This document shows positions 59,207 to 64,000 of a stretch of 64,000 nucleotides of DNA, piece after piece. The notes beneath the pieces are model-generated. The model worked only from the letters and a program-made list of their open reading frames with translations. It had not been told where the DNA came from and did not search any database. The DNA lies in the NCBI RefSeq assembly GCF_014648055.1, contig NZ_BMQJ01000007.1, positions 187,046 through 251,045 on the forward strand. The letters run 5' to 3'. The stretch is from Streptosporangium pseudovulgare. GTDB lineage: Bacteria > Actinomycetota > Actinomycetes > Streptosporangiales > Streptosporangiaceae. The position numbers and the translations under genes are program-made. Position 1 is the stretch's first letter, and every line of letters starts with the position of its first letter.

Positions 59207-59626
59207 ATGTCGAACCCGCCGCTTCCCGAGGGCGCCGTCGAGATGCTGAAGAAGGCGAACCCCGCCGTCATCGCGACGCTCCGGTCCGACGGCCAGCCCG
59301 TGTCCACGGCCACCTGGTACCTCTGGGAGGACGACGGCCGGATCCTGGTCAACATGGACGAGGGCCGTAAGCGGCTGGACCACCTGCGTAACGACCCCCG
59401 GGTGACGCTCACCGTGCTCGACGAGGGCAACTGGTACACCCATGTCAGCATCATCGGGCGCGTCGTCGAGATACGTGATGACGAGGACATGAGCGACATC
59501 GACCGGCTGTCGCGGCATTACGGGGGCAACCCGTACCCGCGGCGGGACCGCAAGCGGGTCAGCGCCTGGATCGAGGTCGACCGCTGGCACGGCTGGGGCG
59601 AGCACAAGGACAGCAGCCAGGCCTGA
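59207..59626 (+). CDS. PPOX-class F420-dependent oxidoreductase-like protein
   Basis: A 139-residue split-barrel flavin/F420 protein: FPEG-like start (LPEGAVEMLKKANPAVIATL), RSDGQPVSTATWYLWEDDGR, ILVNMDEGRKRLDHLRNDPR and RVSAWIEVDRWHGWG. The pattern is that of the F420-binding PPOX group of actinomycetes, which reduces or binds small molecules such as biliverdin or mycotoxins. GAGGAGAGCCC precedes the ATG. It is a single gene between the motor-like pair and the convergent methyltransferase operon. Confidence 0.88.
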   Translation: MSNPPLPEGAVEMLKKANPAVIATLRSDGQPVSTATWYLWEDDGRILVNMDEGRKRLDHLRNDPRVTLTVLDEGNWYTHVSIIGRVVEIRDDEDMSDIDRLSRHYGGNPYPRRDRKRVSAWIEVDRWHGWGEHKDSSQA

Positions 59627-59754
59627 CGGCCGCGGGCCGGGACGGGCCGGGAAGACGCGCGTCGCGGGTCGGCGCGGGAGCACCCTGGAGAGCCGGGGAA
59701 CCGCGCGTCACGGGTCGGCGGGGCGTGCCCTACAGCTATCGGGCCGGAAGGCGG

Positions 59755-61935
59755 TCAGCCGCGGAGGGTGCCGTCGCCGAGGCCCTGGATGCCGAGCCGT
59801 ACCAGGGTCGAGCCCCGCTCCGCCAGGCCGGACGTCGCGGCCTCCACGGCGGCCAGCCGCCGGAAGGCGTCACCGAGGCGGCGCTGCTCCGCCAGGGGCA
59901 GGCGGGGCAGTTCCACGCGGCGGATGTCGGAGCGGGAGCTGCCGGTCTGGCCACGCCGGGAGGTCTGGGAGCCGGCGATCCGGAGGAAGCCGGCGAGGCA
60001 GTCGGGGTCGACCCGCTCGGGGTCGGGGCGCAGCAGGTACAGGCCGGGTCCGAGGAGCGCGCCGCCCTCGGTGACGACACGGGCGGCGAAGGACCGGCTT
60101 CCGGCCGGGACGACGACGTCGCCGGGTTCGAGGATGACAGAGCCGGGGGCGGACGGGGCCGAGGAGCCGGAGGTGGACGCGACGGAGCCGGGGGCGGGCT
60201 CGGCGCGGCCGGTGGGCGGGCGTCCGGCGATCACGTCCTCGACGGTCAGCATCGGGGTCGTGCCCGCATCGGGCTCGCCGGGGGACGCCTGCTGAACGGT
60301 GACCGCGCCCGCGCCGGGCTCGCCGCGGGGGGCCTGGAAGACGACGATCGTGCCCGCCCTGACCTGCTCGGCGACCGTGGTCCTGGGCAGCTCGTCCGCC
60401 GACGCGGTGAGCGTGCGCAGTTCCTCGACGGCCCGCTGGAGCGCGGCGGCGGAGGCGGCCAGCGCGTCGAGCGAGGCGGTGAACTCCTGTCCGGTACCCG
60501 CGGCTGACCGGCCCGTGACGTGGCGGGCGGGGGTCAGGTCGACGTCCTCGTCCAGCAGCTCGATGAGCGGTACGGCTCCCGGTGTGTCCACGCCCACCTG
60601 CGTTTCCGCGGTCCCCCGAAGACCCGCTCCCCCCTGTGCGTTTGCGGCTCCCCCGGGGACGACGGTGAAGGACCGCCAGCCGTCCAGGACGGTCTCCCGT
60701 ACCCGGGGCCAGGGCAGGTCGGCGGCATCGATCATCAGGACGTGGGACGGGATCGGGTCGCCATGCTCGGGCTTGCGCAGGACCCACAGGTGAGGTGAGC
60801 CGAGGGCGTTCGGGGCGGTCCCGGCGGGCAGGGCGACCACGGCGCGCAGCGCGCCCGCGCGCAGGAGCTGGGCCCGGATGCGGCGTCCAGAGCGGCGGTC
60901 GGCGGCGGCCGAGGGCATCAGGACCACGGCGTGGCCGCCGGGCCTGAGGTGGAACAGCGCGTGCTGAACCCAGGGCAGCTCCGGCTCGCCGCGCGGGGGC
61001 AGGCCGTACTGCCAGCGGACGTCCCCGGCCAGCTCCTCGTAGCCCCAGGCGCGTTCGGCGAAGGGCGGACCGCAGACGACGGCGTCGGCCTGGAGGGAGG
61101 CGAACCGGTCGTCGCGCAGGGCGTCGCCGACACGGACCGTCGCCGGGTGACCGTGCAGCAGGAGCCGTACGGCGGCGATGCGGGCGGCGTGCTCGTCCCG
61201 TTCCTGGCCGGAGAGGGCGGTCGCGCCCGAGGCGGCTGCGGACAGCAGGAGCGTTCCGAGCCCGCACAGCGGGTCCAGGACCACGCCGTCCCCGGCGGCG
61301 GACAGGGTCGTCATGAGGTCCGCGACGTCGGGTGACAGCGTCACGACGCGCCGGGAGTGGGCGTCGAGGTAGCGCTCGCAGAGGAAGTCGAAGGTCGCGG
61401 CGGCACCCCGTTCGGCGGCCAGCTCGGCGACGGAGCGCAGCAGCGGGACGGACACCGTGGAAGGCCCGGCGGCCTCACCCCGCTCCGGGCGGTCGTCCAG
61501 GGCGGACCCGGCGGCGGGCGGCCTGCCGGGAGAGGCACCTGTCGGCCCCGGGAGGTCGTCCATGGCGAGCTCGGCGGCGAGCGGCGCGGACAGCGCGTCG
61601 TCGTCCTTCCTTGCGAGCTTCGCCCACGTCTTCGGGGACCGGTCGAGGAAGAGCAGGAACGCGCCGACCTGGCCGACGGCCTCGGCCAGGCGCAGGTCCT
61701 CGACGCCGGCCCGCAACTCCTGCCACACGCGCTCGCCGAGGGGGACCTCGGCCAGCTTGCCCTGGCGGCGCAGCCACTCCTCCACCTCGGTCAGGGAGAA
61801 CAGCGGGCTGCTGGACGTTCCTCCCACCGGCACGGGGAAGTCGTCGAACCGGCGGCGCCAGTTGCTGACCGCGGCCCGCCCGACCCCGGCCAGCCGCGCG
61901 ATGTCCGCGGCCGCGACCGTGGCGCTGTCACCCAT
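59755..61935 (-). CDS. N6-adenine DNA methyltransferase with HTH and specificity-like domain
   Basis: The 726-residue protein starts with a helix-turn-helix (residues 8-60: DIARLAGVGRAAVSNWRRRF, then FSLTEVEEWLRRQG). The methyltransferase core follows, with motif I VVLDPLCGLGTLLLSAAASG (about 212) and motif IV VVCGPPFAERAWG (about 288; NPPF is usual, here GPPF). From about 480 there is an HsdS-like target-recognition region (DVDLTPARHVTG, then a helical ASLDALAASAAALQRAVEEL and LPRLPLAEQRRLGDAFRRLA). So methylation and DNA recognition are combined. It lies 13 bases after the kinase gene, third in an operon whose first gene is a UvrD-like helicase. Confidence 0.88.
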   Translation of the reverse strand: MGDSATVAAADIARLAGVGRAAVSNWRRRFDDFPVPVGGTSSSPLFSLTEVEEWLRRQGKLAEVPLGERVWQELRAGVEDLRLAEAVGQVGAFLLFLDRSPKTWAKLARKDDDALSAPLAAELAMDDLPGPTGASPGRPPAAGSALDDRPERGEAAGPSTVSVPLLRSVAELAAERGAAATFDFLCERYLDAHSRRVVTLSPDVADLMTTLSAAGDGVVLDPLCGLGTLLLSAAASGATALSGQERDEHAARIAAVRLLLHGHPATVRVGDALRDDRFASLQADAVVCGPPFAERAWGYEELAGDVRWQYGLPPRGEPELPWVQHALFHLRPGGHAVVLMPSAAADRRSGRRIRAQLLRAGALRAVVALPAGTAPNALGSPHLWVLRKPEHGDPIPSHVLMIDAADLPWPRVRETVLDGWRSFTVVPGGAANAQGGAGLRGTAETQVGVDTPGAVPLIELLDEDVDLTPARHVTGRSAAGTGQEFTASLDALAASAAALQRAVEELRTLTASADELPRTTVAEQVRAGTIVVFQAPRGEPGAGAVTVQQASPGEPDAGTTPMLTVEDVIAGRPPTGRAEPAPGSVASTSGSSAPSAPGSVILEPGDVVVPAGSRSFAARVVTEGGALLGPGLYLLRPDPERVDPDCLAGFLRIAGSQTSRRGQTGSSRSDIRRVELPRLPLAEQRRLGDAFRRLAAVEAATSGLAERGSTLVRLGIQGLGDGTLRG

Positions 61936-61948
61936 GGGAACCCCAAAC

Positions 61949-62854
61949 CTACGTACCGACGCGCTGGACGGCCGCCGCGTACATGTGCACGGGATCGGTG
62001 GACAGATCCCTGTTCACCAGCCCCGGCAGCGGCGGCACCGTCCTCACCAGGGGTGCCAGTATCTCGAAGACCCGGGCCACGTCGTCGGGGCGCCCCTCCG
62101 GAGACTTGGCGAGCAGCCGGAACGTCAGTTCCTTCAGCTCGCGGGGGACGTCCGGCCGCCTCATGGGGGGCGGGTCCTCGCGCCGGCTCCGGTCGATCTC
62201 CGTCAGCAGGTCCCGGGAGGCGAACGGGCGCGAGCCGGTGAGCAGCTCGTACAGCAGGCATCCGACCGTGTAGAGGTCGCTGGACCGGCTCGCCTCCGCG
62301 CCGTCCAGGAGCTCCGGGGCCATGTAGCGGGCCGTTCCGGGGATCTGCCCGGCCGCGGTGATCTGTGAGAACTCCGTGGGGCCGAAGGAGGTGGCCACCC
62401 CGAAGTCGATCACCTTGACGGTGGCGTCCGCGCAGACCACGAGGTTGCCGGGCTTGATGTCCCGGTGGATCAGCCCGGCTCCGTGCGCCGCGGCCAGGAC
62501 GGCGCAGACCTGCGCCCCGATGAGGACCACCCACGGAACCGGCAGCGGCGTGTGCTCGGCGAGCACGTCCTGCACCATGTGGCCGTCGAGGTACTCCATG
62601 ACCATGAACAGCTCATCGTCGTCGCTGCCGAAGTCGTAGACGACCGGTACGCCGGGGTGGCGCAGGCGGGCCGTGATCCGCGCCTCCCGATAGAAGCGGC
62701 GGGTCGCGTCCTTCCTGGCCGTCAACTCCTCCTCGCAGATGAGCTTGACCGCCACGGGACGGTTGAGCCGCAGGTCGGACCCCTGCCAGACCGTTCCCAT
62801 GCCGCCGCGAGCGATGGGGCCGGCCAGCTTGTAACGCCCGGCGATCGTCCTCAA
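61949..62854 (-). CDS. Soluble serine/threonine protein kinase
   Basis: The 301-residue kinase has a complete catalytic domain: GxGxxG-like GPIARGGMGTVWQG, VAVKLICEEEL (Lys), LIHRDIKPGNLV (HRD), VIDFGVATS (DFG) and GTARYMAPELL (activation end). There is no C-terminal membrane helix or PASTA domain, so it is cytoplasmic. The TTG start at 62854 overlaps the helicase stop (TTGA), which marks translational coupling. The gene lies between helicase and methyltransferase, so it likely phosphorylates one of them. Ser/Thr kinases occur in defence systems such as Pgl/BREX type 2 (PglW) and Stk2 (family knowledge). Confidence 0.92.
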   Translation of the reverse strand: MRTIAGRYKLAGPIARGGMGTVWQGSDLRLNRPVAVKLICEEELTARKDATRRFYREARITARLRHPGVPVVYDFGSDDDELFMVMEYLDGHMVQDVLAEHTPLPVPWVVLIGAQVCAVLAAAHGAGLIHRDIKPGNLVVCADATVKVIDFGVATSFGPTEFSQITAAGQIPGTARYMAPELLDGAEASRSSDLYTVGCLLYELLTGSRPFASRDLLTEIDRSRREDPPPMRRPDVPRELKELTFRLLAKSPEGRPDDVARVFEILAPLVRTVPPLPGLVNRDLSTDPVHMYAAAVQRVGT

Positions 62855-64000
62855 CCCGAAAGTCCTGGGTGTCCCGGCGATTCCTGGGATCCCAGGAACC
62901 TGCTCTTCTGCCCGTGCCAGGAGATCACCAGGGTGTCCCTGGCCCGGGTGGCGGCGACGAACAGCAGCGACCGGGCCTGCCGCAGTTCGCGCCGGTAGCG
63001 CAGCGGATCGGTGTGCTCGTACTGCAGGGCGCGGCCGGAGGGGACCAGTCCGTCGGCGACCCCGGCGAGGATCATCCGCTGGTACTCCAGACCCTTGAAG
63101 CGGTGCATCGTCCCGACGTGGACAGCATCCCAGAGCTTGGGTCCGTCCGGCCCGATGGCCACGGCCTTGATGCCGGCCTTGCCCAGCCGGTTCTCGACCT
63201 CCGCGACCATGCGGCGCTCGGGAACGCAGACGGCGATCGACGAGAGCGCCGGGGCGTCCCACTCCCTGATCTGGTCGGCGAGGGCGTTCAGTTCCGCCGC
63301 CCAGGTGGACGCCGGGCGCAGCACGGGGCGCGGGCCGGAAAGGACCGACCGGTACCCGGACAGGTCCTCGCGCTTGTCGTCGAGGTCGTCCCACTCCTCC
63401 TCGCCGAGGATGCCGAGGGCGGCCTTGAGGTTCTCCTGCGTGATCCGGTAGCTGAGGGTGAGCTTGGAGGACCGTCCCCGGATGTTGACACCGAGGCTGC
63501 CGAGCGACACGTAGTTGCCGTAGATCCGCTGGTGGGTGTCACCGACGAGGAAGATGTCGTTCGGGCCCTCGGGGACCATGGCTCGGAGCATCTTCCAGTG
63601 GGCGGCGCTGAGGTCCTGCGCCTCGTCCACGACGATGTGCCGGTACCGGGGGCGGTGCCAGATCCCCGACTCGCGCTGCACCTTGACCGAACTGATCTGG
63701 TCGGTCTCGTAGGAGGCCCGCCGCCGGGCCCGTTCGATCTCCAGCCGGGCGGCTCTCTCGGCCACCTGCCGGTAGGTCCACACCTCCTTCTCGTCGAGCC
63801 GCTTGACGTAGCGCTCGACGAGCTGCCAGATCGCCGCCCGGTCCTCCCGGCTGATGGGCCGGCCCCGGCCCGCGCGGCGGGCGCGGAAGTAGTCGGCGCG
63901 CGAGTTGATCGACTGGCCGAGGATGACGTGGGACCACTCGGCGTGCAGGAACTCCGCGTCCCACCGGGTCTCCCCCTGCTCGTCGAGCAGGTGCTCCCAC
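62851..64000 (-). CDS. UvrD/Rep-family superfamily 1 helicase, C-terminal part (runs off right edge)
   Basis: The frame is open from the right edge, giving at least 382 C-terminal residues. SF1 motifs: II VVDEAQDLSAAHW, III FLVGDTHQRIYG, IV LTLSYRITQ, V VGTMHRFKGLEYQRMIL, VI LLFVAATRARDTL. The missing N-terminus should hold the Walker A. UvrD-type helicases unwind DNA 3' to 5'. The stop overlaps the kinase start. A helicase in a unit with a kinase and a methyltransferase is unusual for a housekeeping repair gene. Confidence 0.9.
   Translation of the reverse strand, partial: WEHLLDEQGETRWDAEFLHAEWSHVILGQSINSRADYFRARRAGRGRPISREDRAAIWQLVERYVKRLDEKEVWTYRQVAERAARLEIERARRRASYETDQISSVKVQRESGIWHRPRYRHIVVDEAQDLSAAHWKMLRAMVPEGPNDIFLVGDTHQRIYGNYVSLGSLGVNIRGRSSKLTLSYRITQENLKAALGILGEEEWDDLDDKREDLSGYRSVLSGPRPVLRPASTWAAELNALADQIREWDAPALSSIAVCVPERRMVAEVENRLGKAGIKAVAIGPDGPKLWDAVHVGTMHRFKGLEYQRMILAGVADGLVPSGRALQYEHTDPLRYRRELRQARSLLFVAATRARDTLVISWHGQKSRFLGSQESPGHPGLSG

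Overview
The window is very GC-rich, with actinobacterial-type genes (strong codon-position bias, many GTG/TTG starts, ATGA or GTGA overlaps). The gene families (DUF397/Scr1-type regulators, DUF6461, LGFP protein, F420-type PPOX oxidoreductase, rifampicin monooxygenase, SecA2, DNRLRE-type secreted proteins) point to a filamentous actinomycete, most likely of the Streptosporangiales. That placement is inference. No rRNA, tRNA, CRISPR array or complete insertion sequence was found.

Layout. 1-19 kb is mostly core-like metabolism and transport: a secreted DNRLRE-type protein running off the left edge, an FAD monooxygenase behind a triple palindromic operator, DMT and AEC transporters, a VOC protein, a 2OG-Fe(II) oxygenase, an EamA exporter behind a 12-residue leader peptide, a lactate monooxygenase/class II aldolase pair, SecA2, a serpin, a Phd/RelE toxin-antitoxin pair, an XRE regulator, a CBS protein, a phosphoesterase and an acetyltransferase. 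19.6-26.3 kb is a catabolic operon: DeoR regulator, then four translationally coupled genes (APC permease, FGGY kinase, two FAD oxidoreductases). 26.4-38.6 kb is mixed: pentapeptide protein, ADP-ribosylglycohydrolase, LGFP protein, aldo/keto reductase, TetR with a perfect 18-bp palindrome, LysE, MazG-like protein, DUF6461, NIPSNAP, and a rifampicin monooxygenase with an upstream 19-bp rifamycin-element-like palindrome. Several decayed fragments (IS5-type transposase, old yellow enzyme, MazG) lie here.

38.6-64 kb looks like a defence island. It holds a GmrSD-type (DUF262-DUF1524) nuclease fused to an alkyltransferase-like domain; McrBC with an N-terminal winged helix and a reader-like domain; a DUF3800-like protein divergent from mcrB; a Panacea - small ORF - DUF433 operon with a decayed second Panacea copy; DUF6461 genes and fragments; an Scr1/DUF397 pair; a two-gene MotAB/ZorAB-like membrane pair; and a right-edge operon of UvrD-like helicase, Ser/Thr kinase and N6-adenine methyltransferase. 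Between these are a frameshifted DNRLRE/fibronectin/amidase secreted protein and relics (alpha/beta hydrolase, Lsr2-like).

How they may work together (inference): the McrBC and GmrSD-type systems would attack modified foreign DNA, the methyltransferase-kinase-helicase operon could be a self/non-self system, and the membrane pair resembles the sensor-motor half of a Zorya-like system without its usual effectors next door. DUF6461 genes recur three times, twice sandwiched between an intact neighbour and a decayed copy of that neighbour, which suggests recombination-driven turnover.
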